From: Paguma larvata
Lineage: Eukaryota; Chordata; Mammalia; Carnivora; Viverridae
NCBI GenBank assembly: GCA_030068075.1
Contig: CM057839.1
Span: forward strand, 56,014,960 to 56,078,959
Length of the DNA: 64,000 nt
Reading direction: 5' to 3'
The notes beneath the pieces were generated by a model that did not search any database, was not told where the DNA came from, and worked only from the letters and a program-made list of their open reading frames with translations. Shown here piece after piece: positions 1 to 11,690 of this stretch. The position numbers were made by a program, and so were the translations under genes. How positions within the stretch are numbered: position 1 is the stretch's first letter; each line of letters starts with the position of its first letter.

Positions 1-1915
1 TCATGGTTGAGTAATATACCATTGTATATACATACCACATCTTCTTTATCCATTCATTGGTCAACGGACACTTAGGCTGCTTTCATAATTTGACTATTGT
101 AAATACTGCTGCTATAAACATCAGGGTGCATGTATCCCTTTGAGTTAATGTTTTTGCATTCTTTGGGTAAATACCCAGTAGTGGATCATAGGGTAGTCCT
201 GTTTCTAACTTTTTGAGGAATCTCCATACCGTTTTCCAGAGAGGCTGCACCAGTTTGCATTCCCACTAACAGTTCAAGAGTGTTCTGCTTTCTCACATCC
301 TCACCAATACCTGTTGTTTCTTGCATTGTTGATTTTAGCCATTGTGACAGGTGTGAGGTGATGTCTCATTATAGTTTTGATTTGCATTTCCCTGATGATA
401 AGATTTATTGAGGATCTTTTTATATGTCTGTTGGCCATCTTCCTTGGAAAAATGTCTGTATTCCTTGGGGAAATGTGTATTCGTGTCTTCTGCCCATTTT
501 TAATGGGATTATTTGTTTTTGGGTATTGAGCGGTGTAAGTTCTTTATATATTGTGGATAATAACTCTTTATCAGATATGTCATTTGCAAATATCTTCTCC
601 TCTTTTAGTTTGTTGATTGTTTCTTTCACTGTGCAGAACCTTTTAATTTTGATGTAGTCCCAATAGTTTATTTTTGCTTTTGCTTCCTTTGTCTCAGCAG
701 ATATAACTAGAGAGAAGTTTCTATGGCTGATGACAAAGCGGCTACCACCAGTATTCGCTTCTAGGAATTTTTTGTGGTTTCAGATCTCACATTTTGGTCT
801 TGCATCTGTTTTGAATTTATTTTTGTATATGGTGTAAGAAAGTGGTCCAGTTTCATTCTTTTGCATGTTGCTGTCCAGTTTTCTGAACACCATTTGTTGA
901 AGAGACAGTATTTTTCCCTTTGGATATTCTTTCCTGCTTTGTTGAAGATTAATTGACCATATGATTAAGGGTTTATTTCTGGTTTTTCTATTCCACTGAT
1001 ACATTTTTGTACCAGTTCCATATGGTTTTGATTACCACAGCTTTGTAATGTAACTTAAATTCTGGAATTATGATGCCTCCAGGTCTGCTTTTCTTTTTCA
1101 AGATTGCTTTGACTATTCAGGATCTTTGTGGCTCCATACGAATTTTAGGATTGTTTGTTCTAGTTCTGTGAAGAATGCTAGTGCTGTTTTGATAGGGATT
1201 CCATTAAATGCATAGATTACTTTGGGGAGTATAGACATTTTAACAATATTTTTTCTTCCAATCCATGATCATGGAAGTTCTTTCCATTTCGGGTGTCATC
1301 TTTAATTTCTTTCATCAGCATTTTACAGTTTTCAGAGTACAGGTCTTTCATGTCTTTGGCTGGATTTATTCCTGGGTATTTTATTATTTTTGGTGCAATC
1401 ATAAATGGGATTGATTCCTTAATTTCTCCTTCTGCTGCTTCATTGTTAGGGTATAGAAATGCAACAGATCTCTGTATGTTGATTTTGTATGCTTCAACTT
1501 TACTGAATTTGTTTATCAGTTCTAGCAGTTTTCTGGTGGAATCTTTCAGGCTTTCTTTATAGAGTATCATGTCATCTGCAAATAGTGAAAATTTTACTTC
1601 TTCCTTGCTGATTTGGATGCCCTTTATTTCTTTTTGTTTTCTGATTGCTGTGGCTGGGACTTCAAGTACCATGTTGATGAAAAGCATTGAGAGTGGACAT
1701 CCCTTTTTTTCTTCCTGACCATAAAGTAAAAGCTCTCAGTTTTTCCCCATTTAGGATGATATTAGTTGTAGGTTTTTCATATATGACCTTTAATATGTTG
1801 AGGTATGTTCCCTCTAAACCTCCTTTGTTGAGGTTTTTGATCATGAATGGATGTCATACTTTGTCAAATACTTTTTCCTGCAGATTAGATTCCATCTTTG
1901 AGTCACAACCTATAT
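1..1915 (-). mobile_element. L1 LINE fragment, ORF2 part, cut by window edge
   Basis: Read on the minus strand, this is the 3' half of L1 ORF2, from the reverse transcriptase (RT) palm at about 1850 toward the C-terminal region at 1. It continues beyond the left edge, so its 3' end is not seen. Many stops and frameshifts break the frame. The 5' truncation lies near 1880-1915, where similarity to L1 stops. Confidence 0.93.
1217..1844 (-). pseudogene. L1 ORF2 reverse-transcriptase palm fragment
   Basis: Two overlapping minus-strand open stretches (1662-1844 and 1217-1687) give the L1 RT region. The first holds '[15 protein letters not shown]'. The second holds '[20 protein letters not shown]', with the FADD catalytic aspartates still intact at 1571-1582, then the region around '[18 protein letters not shown]'. 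In a full L1 this protein copies the L1 RNA into DNA at a nicked target site. Here it lacks the endonuclease and C-terminal regions in frame, and the stretches lie in different frames, so it is not functional. It is part of the L1 at 1-1915 and not a host gene. Confidence 0.9.
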
Positions 1916-3309
1916 ATCCTAAGAAGTCAATAAGAAAAACTCTTTTATCCTATAAAACTTAAAAACATTAACATGAACACACCACTGTTATTTTATTATG
2001 GCATTCTCACACAGGAAGACAGACACACTCCAGAAGCTAAAACAAAAACCAACATTTAAAAATCTACACTATTTTTTTGGAACAGGAAGTAGGACAGAAG
2101 AAAACTGTAAAAGAAGTTAAAAGAGCAGACTTTCAAATTATTTTTTATCTTGGAGGGAAAGAAAAATATCCCTGGGAACTTTCTCAATATAGGAAGTGTG
2201 GATATTCTTGGCCTAATTCCTGTCTAGCACTTCTCTGTACTATTTCTCTCTCTGACACACCTCCCCCAACCCCTCTGCTAAAGAGTTCTCATTTGCATAA
2301 TTAAACTGTTTGACAGGGATACTGAGAAAGTTGAACAGCCATGCACAGAGCCAAGTATCTTCAAATGCCATCCTTCCCCACATCCCCACTATACAAGGGA
2401 AACTGTTAAACCATTTGAAGAGAGAGCAGAAGCTGTAACTGATATTCAAAATGTCCATGGCATATATTTATGAAATCATGGGTCTCCTGGCCTGAGGGCA
2501 GAAAGAAATGATGTTCCACCAAGGAGGAAATAAGATGTGTGAGAACTGAAATGGAAAATTTAAATGTATTTTGCAGCTCTTGGAGGTAGGCAAGGCTGAC
2601 CCCAGAGATGTGAAGAGCTGACTCTCTCCATGGTAGGCATGACACACTCCATAAAATTCCAGTCACTAGAGTCAATATTTTGGGTAAGTTACCTTTAGGA
2701 AACCAATTCTAAGGTGCACATAGGTTATCTGATGGTTGATGATCTACTTAAAAGCATATATATCTACAAAAAATTAGGAATTTTTTTCCCATAACAAAGA
2801 AGAATAAAACAAAGAGCTTACCTCTGAGTAAGAAGAATTCTGGAGAATAAAAGGAAAGCCTCAAGCTAGTTAAGTTTGACCTAAAAGGATACGGTAACAT
2901 AATACTTCTGGCACAGAACAAGGAAGCAGTAACTTTGCCTTTCTTTCACCCTTGCCTTAGGCTAGCTCTGCTGAATACTTCCAGTCACCAGATGTTTAAC
3001 TATTATTAATAACGTTAACAGGGAAAATAAGTTGAAATACATATGTGGGTTTTGATATGTCTTGGTTAAAGACTGGAACTAAGGTGTTGGCCAGAATCCA
3101 GGGCATCTGAGTTCTTGTTGGAAGTTAACTGTACCTTCCGCCATAGAGTGGACTCGACTCCAACCATGGCCTACATCTCTCCTGAATAACACCTCCTAAC
3201 CAGTGATACTTCAACCCACCATATCCTTGGTCTTAAGGTCATACTGTGTAGCATGAACCTCAGCATCCAAGGGTCATCAATCCAGGCTAATGGCCAGCTT
3301 TGTGATAGC
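1916..3309. other. Unique sequence, no gene seen
   Basis: AT-rich DNA with scattered short open frames of up to about 89 codons, none resembling a known protein. No recognised repeat, splice-flanked exon or RNA gene. Confidence 0.6.
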
Positions 3310-3415
3310 GGGAGCCTTATTTGACTTGTTCATTGCTGTGTTACCAGAATCTAAGCCAGTGCCTGCTATATGATAGGTGCTAAATAAATATTGATCAACA
3401 AATGAGTGAATGATA
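3310..3415 (+). repeat. L2 LINE 3' end
   Basis: The segment carries the L2 tail pattern: 'ttgttcattgctgtgttacc', then 'agccagtgcctgctatatga', then 'taggtgctaaataaatattg', ending in 'gagtgaatga'. It is an ancient mammalian LINE relic with no coding capacity. Confidence 0.75.
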
Positions 3416-3479
3416 AGAAGTTAGAGCAGAATTTGAGTAGGATGACCTACTTGTCTAGCTTTAAAACTGAAAGTTTTGC

Positions 3480-4530
3480 AGCACATCCTCACCAACATTT
3501 ATTATTTCTTGTGTTTTTGATATATTTTGATTTTCATTTCCCTGATGATTAGTGATACTGAGCATCTCTTCATGTGTCTGTTGGTCATCCATATGTCTTC
3601 TTTGGAAAAATGTTTATTTATGTCATCTGCTCATTTTTTATTAGATTTTTTGATGCTGAGTTATGTAAATTTTTTAAAATATATTTTAGATATTAACCCC
3701 TTTGGATATATCATTTGTAAATATCTTCTCTCATTCAGTAGGCTGCTTTTTTTATTTTGTTGATAGCTTTCTTCCTCGTGCCAATCTTTTTATTTTGGTG
3801 TAGTCCCAATAGTTTGTTTTTTCTTTTTCTTTTTTTTTCTTTTCCCTGAGGGGAAAATGTTGCTATAGAAAAAATGTTACTATGCCCAATGTTAGAGAAA
3901 TTACTGCCTATGTTTTCTTCTAGGAGTTTTGTGGTTTCAGTTTTATGGTCTCACATTTAAGTCTTTGATCCATTTGAGTTTACTATTGTTTATGATATTT
4001 TTAAAAAAGTGGTCCATTTCCATTCTCTTACATGTACTTGTTCAGTTTTCCCAGCACCATTTATTGAAGATACTGTTTTTTTTCCAAATTGTATATTCTT
4101 TTCACCTTTGTCAAAGATTAATTGACCACATGATCATGGGTTTATTTCTGAGTTCTCTTTCCTGGGATAAGTCAATATCCTTGATCTTTGTGTCTGTTTT
4201 TATGCCAGTACCAAAATGTTTTGATTAGTACATCTTTGTAGTATATCTTGAAATATGAAATTGCAATACCTTCAGGTTTGTGATACCGCCAAGATTGCTT
4301 TGGTTATTTGAAGTCTTTTGTAATCCCATACACATTTTAGGAGTATATGTAGTTCTCTGAAAAATGCTGTTGGCATTTTGATAAAGATTGCATTGAATCT
4401 GTATAATGCTTTGGGTAGTATGGACATTTTAACAGTATCACTTATTCCAATCTGTGACTTTGCACTATCTTTCCACTTGTTTGTATCATCTTCAATTTCA
4501 TCAGTATTTTATAGTTTTCAGAGTAGAAGC
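3480..4530 (-). mobile_element. L1 LINE fragment lacking both ends
   Basis: Antisense L1 ORF2 text runs from 'gcacatcctcaccaacattt' to 'tagttttcagagtagaag'. It covers the middle to C-terminal part of ORF2. The L1 3' UTR and A-tail are absent at the left edge, so this copy is a remnant left by deletion or rearrangement and not a simple 5' truncation. Frames are heavily broken. Confidence 0.9.
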
Positions 4531-5566
4531 CATGTTGCGATATAAAATCTAAGTTGCTGTATACCTACCTTTGTATTAGTAATTTGTGTGAAAGTAAATA
4601 TTAATTGGTAAGAAAACCCACTCAACCAAACTAATATGGTGAATTATAAAGCCTAAATTACATGGCATTTTAAATGCAATTTTATTACAGATTTCTTTTT
4701 CTCAGATTTTAATTAAAAATATAATCTTTTATGGTCATTTGTGACTACCGTAGCTATAAAAAGTATAAAAGAGGCTAGACAGCACAACTAAAAATGAAAA
4801 GAACTGTTTCCCTGAGTCATAAGACAGCTTGATGGTACCGAATTAAGTCATTTCAGATCAATCCCAAAATGCTTCTCTGCCCTAAGGAAGAAACACTACA
4901 AGCAGAGGATTAAGTTAGAAAAGGCAACAGCCAGCACAGTTTAAAGATTCTTTTCCATGTCAGCTTTTCGAACTTTCTTCCATTTTAACATTAAGTGGCC
5001 CTTCTGTTGTGGAGAAAAATGTTCAAACAGTCTTCAAACTAAATAAAAGAAATGAAGCAGGGTTATTTAAATTCACAAGCAATCTAGGGTGGCGGAGGTG
5101 GTGGTTTTTCATTTTCATTTAAAACTGGTTGAAAGTTCTATTGGACAAACTCTACAGAGAAATTAGGAGAGAGAAAAAATACAATGACTAGTTTTATTTA
5201 TTATGCATTCAGATCGCTTAGTAGATCAGACAGTATTTATTTCTCTTTGAGTTTCTGTTGCTTTTAAATGTCTTCCAGAGAATGTACAGTCAACAATTCT
5301 TTATCCCAGAATGAGCCTGCATCTAAGCTTCCAAAGTGCAATGAAGAAGCAAAGTATGTAATATATCTGCATAATTCAGGGCCCTGTTGGTTTAGCTTTG
5401 AAACACCATTCTAAATAAGCCAAATGTAATTTTTTGTGGTCACCCCTTCATTTAGAGTATGTTGATAAAGCTCTATTTAAGTCTCCTAAAGAGGACAATG
5501 GCAGAACTGATTTTGGCAGAATCTAGGGAGTATTGTACTCTTCCTGTGCTTTCTTTCTTTCTTCTG
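4531..5566. other. Unique sequence, no gene seen
   Basis: Repeat-free AT-rich DNA. A small G-rich run 'ggtggcggaggtggtgg' lies at about 5089-5105. No convincing coding frame. Confidence 0.6.
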
Positions 5567-5860
5567 TTTTTTATAATTTTTTATTGTCAAATTGGTTTCC
5601 ATACAACACCCAGTGCTTATCCCAACAAGTGCCCTCCTCAGTGCCCATCACCTATTCTTCCCCCTCCCATACCCGCCTCAACCCTCAGTTTGCTCCCCCA
5701 CTTCCGTTCCCCCATGGTTTTCTGCTAAGTCTCTCAAAATCCATCTATGCGTGGAAACATATGGTATCTGTCTTTGACTGACTGACTTATTTCACTTAGC
5801 ATAATACCCTCCAGTTTCATCCATGTTGCTACACATAACCAGATTTCATTGCTATTGCAT
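5567..5860 (-). mobile_element. Young-type L1 3' end, 5' truncated
   Basis: The poly(A) end is seen as a T-rich stretch at 5567-5582. Then comes the youngest 3' UTR type in this window, 'caaattggtttccatacaac', and the end of the 3' UTR and ORF2. It is truncated after about 290 bases. The same 3' end occurs at 21069, 29298 and 38559. Confidence 0.9.
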
Positions 5861-5979
5861 TGTTTATGGTAATCTATCTTTCAAAAGCAGGACTACCTTG
5901 GATCTCTATTTAAAATGGCAAAATACTGGCATATTGAAATATTTCTTATGTTTCCTGAAAATATAGACTCGTTTAATTT

Positions 5980-6165
5980 TAATTTTTTATTTTGAGAGAG
6001 AGAGTGGGGGAGGTGCAGAGAGAGAGAAAGAGAGAGAATCCTAAGCAGGCTCCACACTGTCAGCACAGATCCCAATGTGGGGCTCTATTTCATGAATCAT
6101 GAGGTCATGACCTGAGCCAAGATCAAGAGTCAGACACTTAACTAACTGAGCCACCCAGGTGCCCC
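5980..6165 (-). mobile_element. CAN SINE (felid SINEC type)
   Basis: On the minus strand: tRNA-derived head ('ggggcacctgggtggctcag' form at 6146-6165), B-box region, pyrimidine-rich CT tract, then A-rich tail at about 5980-5990. The flanks 'gactcgttta' and 'gactcatttta' look like a decayed target-site duplication. Confidence 0.93.
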
Positions 6166-6738
6166 TTGACTCATTTTAGTCTTATATATTTTTTATTTTA
6201 ATGTAGTCTGTAAGTTTTATTGAGATATTTTCTTATATTAACTATAATACCTCTTAATCAAAACTTTTCCAAGGATACCCAAAGACTTCTATGGCTTATT
6301 GAGATGATTCTATACAAGTGATCCTACAGTTCTTCTGATTTAAATAGTTATTTGTGTTTGCTTCTTTGAGTAAAGTTTCAGAGACCATTCCTTTATTTCA
6401 GTGTGTCCTTGTTACTAAGGGTTCAAACAAATATAAGAAGGCTAACATGTAACTTCAGAAAGTAGAGGGAGAGAGTGACCCAGACTTTCTTGTTAGCTTT
6501 GTAATAATTACAGTTCCTCCCAGGAGGCCTAAACAAGCAAAAAATACCTCCTTTTTCAAACTGCAAGCCATTTTCTGAATCCAAAATGAGACTTGAATTT
6601 ACATTTAAGACAGAGGGTCCGTAAGATCTCGAAAAATAAAAAATCAACTGAGTTTTATAATTTAAAAAAGTCAAAAAAGTTACCCAATAATAATTCTTGG
6701 GGAGGAATACAAATTCTTAATTAGCCTGATGCCCATAT
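6166..6738. other. Unique sequence, no gene seen
   Basis: AT-rich spacer between two minus-strand SINEs. Nothing recognised. Confidence 0.55.
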
Positions 6739-6851
6739 ATTTTTTTAAGATTTTATTTTTAGTAATCTCTGTACCCACAATGGGGCTCAAACTCACAATA
6801 CTGGGATGAAGAGTGGCCTGCTTCACTGACTGAGCCAGCCAGGTACTCCAA
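6739..6851 (-). mobile_element. Older CAN SINE, short form
   Basis: Minus-strand copy with the 'ggctcaaactcacaatactg' segment (antisense B box) and 'gactgagccagccaggta' head, but without the long CT tract. Flanking 14-base repeats at 6725-6738 and 6852-6865 differ at two positions, which suggests an older insertion than the neighbouring SINEs. Confidence 0.85.
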
Positions 6852-6865
6852 CCTAATGTCCATAT

Positions 6866-8848
6866 TTTATACTGAGAAATTAAGGGTTTCATTAGTAATG
6901 TAAGCTGTGAAATGTGAGCCAGAGTTTCTTATCCCTCAGAGAGATTTGAAGGGAGAAAGATGCATCTTGACTGTATGAATTTAGTGTTTGCTCTTAGGGA
7001 CCAAGTTGAGAGGGTTCTTAGGCCTGCATATGTTTGCAGGATAACTGGAACACATAGAAGGAAGACACTAATGCAAGGTATTCCTCTCATGGTGGTAAAG
7101 ACACAAAAAATGAAATTAATTTAGACTTGACCTGGAATAGACTGTTAAACTGAACGTGTGGTTGTTTAAGATTGGTCAATTGACTTTGGCTTTTCTGTTA
7201 TGAAGTTACTCTCTTGCTTGAAGCCATAGAGCAAGATGGTGTACAACTTCTGGAGGTTCATGGACCTCATAAAACTTTCATCTATAGACCTCCAAAGCTG
7301 AGAATGGAATGTTTTACTTATGAGCACTTGAGACAGATTCCTTTCTGGGTCTGGAGCTACCGAAACTGGTACTCTAAAGAAAGAGTAAATGAGAATGAAG
7401 CAGAACTAGCTTTCAGCCCAGCATGGGATAAAGGATGATGTCCTGACTTGAATTATCTAGAAATCTCATAAAGAGAAAAGTGAAACTAATCATGTTAGGG
7501 TCTTGCCACTCTCCTTCCTCTATGAAGGGGGCATGTCAATCCTTTTTTAATATCCCCTGAACAGTGGTTTTATGGTGTATGTAAACTCTTAGAATTCAGG
7601 CTACATATACGTAGCAGAAAAGTTGAGTGGGACTCTGTCTGTATCAGTTTCCACTGTGATTCCAATTTGACAAAGATCAGGATACTAAAGTGAATGTAAG
7701 ACTGATTCTCTCACCCTATGTGCAATTAACTGAAAAAAATGTCCCCAACAACATGCTCCCTGACTCCTGATTCCTCAGCCTGATCAAGAATAGAAAAAGG
7801 CTCCAGATGAGTGAAAAGATGTGTTTGGAAATAGCTGTTGTCAAGCTGTGGGTTACCGCCACCACTTTTGCAGGAGGGGGTGACATTTCCTTCTAACCAC
7901 AAGTGAGCAGGGCTTCACTGAGAACCCTCAGAGAGCTTTCACATGGTTTCATCCTGGGAAATCCAGTGGCTGGGGGAACCTTGGGGGCAGAGCCAGAGGC
8001 TGAACTTTTGGTATTGGCTTCCACTCTACCGATCATGAAAGCAAGGGATATGTGGGTATTTGCCTAGACCAGAAGTGTTTCTTAATGGAGAGGGTCTCAC
8101 ATCAGTAAGTTTTGAGTCCTGCCTAAAAGAATCACTCAAAGGGAGTAGTAAGTCTTAGCAAAAAGAGACTGTAAGTTTACACTGAATATGCCTGGGGCTG
8201 AGGATGGGCATTAGTCACTGTCCAAAGTAGAGAAACATCCACTCAGGTCATGAAAACTCAAGAGCCCATGAAAATATTACATTGATAAAGATACAAGATC
8301 ACCAGCCAAGCCCTTCCATGTCTGACAGTTTTTATCAGCTGCTAGGATCATTTGGCACAGAATCCCCCAGGGAGGTAGGAATTGCCTTATTCCTCACATC
8401 TATTCCCCTCCAGAATTTAGACTTTGGAGAAGTCCTAAACAAAAGCAGGAACATAAGAAAGAAAGGAAGCAGGCTAAAATTAGGGGAGAGGGAACAAGTA
8501 ACTCATAGTTATGTTTAGAGCTTTGGTTATTATATGCAGCTGGGCATTTATTCTACTTACAAACTGAGGTTTCATTTGTCATTTAAAGTGACCACAGATC
8601 ACATAAGAGAGCAGAGAAGCCAACAAGAATTGTCAAAACTTTCACTAGAGACTGGGAAAAGTTATCCCTATTGAAAAAAGTTTAAAGCGATAGCGTGTTA
8701 AAAAAAAAAAAAAAAAGAGGTACATATTGGTAACAACTTGTGTGTTTTGTTTGTTGTATGCTTAAGTTGTAAATAAGTAGGGAAAGTTTAGGGGAGTAGC
8801 CCTTTATCAGAGGTTTTTAGCAGGGTCACCTAAGGGGATCCTTCAAAA
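6866..8848. other. Unique sequence, no gene seen
   Basis: About 2 kb without a recognised repeat except an A17 run at 8700-8716. The longest frames (74 codons at 7214-7438, 78 codons at 8282-8518) match no family I know and show no codon bias that I can see. Confidence 0.6.
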
Positions 8849-8860
8849 CATGTGCCCAGA

Positions 8861-9061
8861 GGCATCTGGCTGGCCCAGTTGGTTGGGCATCTGACTTTGG
8901 CTCAGATCATGATCTCATGGTTGGTGAGTTCAAGCCCTGCATCAGTCTTTGCTCTGACAGCTTAGACCCTGGAGCCTGCTTCAGATTCTGTGTTTCCTTC
9001 TTTCTCTGCCTCTCCCTTGCTCACGCTCTCTCTGTCAAAAATAATAAACATTTTTAAAAAG
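8861..9061 (+). mobile_element. CAN SINE with target-site duplication
   Basis: Full-length tRNA-derived SINE: head at 8861, 'ctcagatcatgatctcatgg' core, CT-rich stretch, then an 'aataataaacatttttaaaa' tail. A perfect 12-base target-site duplication 'catgtgcccaga' lies at 8849-8860 and 9062-9073. Confidence 0.96.
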
Positions 9062-9073
9062 CATGTGCCCAGA

Positions 9074-10190
9074 TTTAATCCGGGATATTCTTATTTGTCA
9101 GTTTGTGGTATAGTCTCAAGTGTATATTTTGGGGGAAAAAAATCTGCAGAGAATTCTGATGCTCACCCCTGGGGAGGAACAATTTACTTATGTAAATCCA
9201 TGGATTACAGTTCATTAAAATAAAAGTCATTGAAACAAAACAAGTTTGGGGAGAATGTGACTAAATTGTTGAGTTGGAATTAATTTTGAGTTAGATGAGC
9301 CATGTTGTACATATTGTGTAATATTTCTCCTATTCTGCCAGGATTAGCACCTAATGCTGAAAGAGTAATAGCTTATGCTCTAAAGGGCAACATATGTGAG
9401 CAGGAGGTAGTTGCCATGGAGCATCCTGCATCTCTGAGTGCGGAGTAGCCCAAGAAGTGGGTGTTCAGGAAAAGAAGGCAGTTTTGCTCCTTGCAGGAGG
9501 ATTATATCTAGGGGAGGCTTTTAAACATCACTACTCAGTTCCTCGAACTCTTATCCAATCTCCAGCTCCTTCAACTGGCATGAATGCTAAGCAATTGGAA
9601 GTGTAAAAACTCGTATGCAGTCTTCTTTTCAAGTTCAATGATACAGCAAATGGCAGTTAAGAAGGTTCAGAGGGAAAAATCAATGTTTCATATTTCATGG
9701 AGCCACTAGAATCAGTTTGCTTCTTTCAAAGCATCATTTGAGTTCACATTATTTTGCCAATGGATCAGCACAATCGGTAATATTCAATCAATCGTGTATG
9801 TATGACAAAATCAGCCTCTAAAAACCATGTGATGGGAGAGAGAAAATCAGCTCTATGTCACTGAACTTTCTTTTTACCCTGCCTGAAAGTATATTTGATA
9901 ATTTAGTTATGAGTTCCTTTAAGACAGCCACGACAATTTGTTTGGTGCTTTACACTTTTCAAAGTGTTCTTACAAACAATATCTTCTTTTTTCTTTTACT
10001 CCTAACAATCCAAGGAAGAAAGTACAACAAGAGCTAAATTGCAATCAAATATCCTAACAACTGAAAGTAGCTAAAACCACTAAATGATTAAATACACTTT
10101 CACTTTTCTCCTAGACACTATAGACATATAGACTCTGAACGGTTTCATGGTTTACATGTAGCATTCAATAGAAAGTTTTTCAAGGTTTCG
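9074..10190. other. Mostly unique sequence
   Basis: No gene seen. About 9938-10025 ('gctttacacttttcaaagtg' and following) weakly resembles an antisense MIR-like relic, but I could not confirm it. Confidence 0.5.
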
Positions 10191-10340
10191 ATTTAAATTC
10201 CAGTTAGTTTACATAGAGTATATTAGTTTCAGGTGTACAATATAGTGATTCAACACTTCCATACATCATTCAGTGCTCATCACAACAGGTGCACTCTCTA
10301 ATCCCCATCACCTGTTGCACCCATCTCCCCACCCACCTCC
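10191..10340 (-). mobile_element. L1 3' end, left arm of head-to-head pair
   Basis: Antisense L1 3' UTR beginning at the L1 3' terminus ('ccagttagtttacatagagt') and running about 150 bases upstream within L1, to 'catctccccacccacctcc'. It abuts a sense L1 3' end directly at 10340/10341. Confidence 0.88.
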
Positions 10341-10697
10341 CAATGGGATATTAGCCACAAAAAGAATGAAATCTTGCCATTTGCAACATGGATGGAGTTA
10401 GAGAGTATTATGCTAAGTGAAATAAGTCAGTTAAAAAAGGATACCTTGTGATTTCACTCATATGTGGAATTCAAGAAACAAAACAAGTGAGCAGAAGGAA
10501 AAACAAACTGAGGGTCGATGGAGGGAGGTAGGCAGGAAATGAGCTAAATGGATGATGGATGTTAAGGAGGGTACTTATTGGGATGAGTACTGAGTGTTCT
10601 GTGTAAGTGATAAATCACTGAATTCTACTCCTGAAACCAATATTGCACTGTATATTAACTAATATTTAAACTTCAAAAAAGCTTATAAAAAAAGAGG
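10341..10697 (+). mobile_element. L1 3' end, right arm of head-to-head pair
   Basis: Sense L1 from 'caatgggatattagccac' (end of ORF2) through 'tgctaagtgaaataagtcag', then the 3' UTR ('gggatgagtactgagtgttc') to an A-rich tail near 10675-10697. It repeats the same L1 3' segment present inverted at 10191-10340. Confidence 0.9.
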
Positions 10698-10754
10698 CAA
10701 ACCAAAAAAGCTTTTTACATGACAAAAAAATCTGACTTATTTGGTGCCTTTTCA

Positions 10755-10972
10755 AAGATTTTTTTAAATGTTTATTTGTTTTTGAGAGACAGAAAGAGAG
10801 AGAGCGTGAGCGGAGGAGGGGCATAGAGAGAGGGAGACCCAGAATCTGAAGCAGGCTGCAGGCTCTGAGCTGTCAGTACAGAGCCCAACATGGGGCTTGA
10901 ACCCACCAACTTTGAGATCATGACCTGAGTCTAATTTGGATGCTTAAACAGCTGAGCTACACAGGCACCTCA
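10755..10972 (-). mobile_element. CAN SINE with target-site duplication
   Basis: Minus-strand full-length SINE: T-rich tail complement at 10755-10775, purine-rich GA tract, B box and head. An 11-base duplication 'gtgccttttca' lies at 10744-10754 and 10973-10983. Confidence 0.95.
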
Positions 10973-10983
10973 GTGCCTTTTCA

Positions 10984-11549
10984 GAGGCTGACTTTATCCA
11001 AATAGCCTTGTGAAAGACATAGAAGGGTACTATTGGAAGGGTACTCTTGGGAAGTGGCTTCAGACCTCCAAGAGTTAGTTTTCTGAATCTGTACATCACT
11101 TTGAAACAGCCAACCATGTGTGTAAAGTCTCTCCCTTAGGATTTGTCATCATTTGTTTTTAGCTCAACAGTTGAGTCTCCAAGGAAGGAAACATTTCTGA
11201 GAGTTCAAAGAAGTTGGTCTTTCTTATAATTAGCAAGCAACTGCTCTCATAGGTGAGGATGGTATGGAGCAAAGTCTAAAACAGAACATCTCAAACCTAA
11301 TTTAAGCTGCAAATCCTAAATTGCATGATTTTGGAGTTTTTGATCAGAGCCTTAGAGAAATATCCGTGAGAATAAATTTAAAGCATTTCCATGTAAGCTC
11401 ACATAAAGTCAAGTGAGTAAAACTCCTACAATACATTTGTCTTCCCCTATTTCTGTCTAGAATATTTATGAAAATGTTTTGTAGATTCTCCTAGCCACAG
11501 CTCAAGATTCTAAATAAGAGTGAACATCTAGTTGGACTCTTGATTCCAC
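10984..11549. other. Unique sequence, no gene seen
   Basis: No repeat, RNA gene or coding frame recognised. Confidence 0.55.
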
Positions 11550-11690
11550 AGAGTAGTCAGCCAGGTAGTCTTGGTCAAAGTCACTTCCCTTCTACCTACC
11601 ATCCTTTGACATCTATAAAACTAGGCTGTTACTAGCTACCTTACCTACAGATTACATGGGATTAAGTGTGGGAAATTATTTTACAAACTT
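11550..11690 (+). repeat. MIR SINE relic
   Basis: MIR-like order of words on the plus strand: 'cttggtcaaagtcacttccc', 'catctataaaactaggctg', 'ttactagctacctta', 'attacatgggattaagtg'. Diverged, core and 3' part only. Confidence 0.65.

Noticed and set aside
7214..7438. 74-codon frame with many Trp, Tyr and Arg residues
   Set aside because: Looks protein-like at first sight, but it is short, isolated and without flanking splice signals or family resemblance.
8861..8960. tRNA-like A and B boxes (here and at the other CAN SINE heads) as tRNA genes
   Set aside because: They are the tRNA-derived heads of SINEs followed by CT tracts and A tails. None folds as an intact tRNA followed by a T-run terminator.
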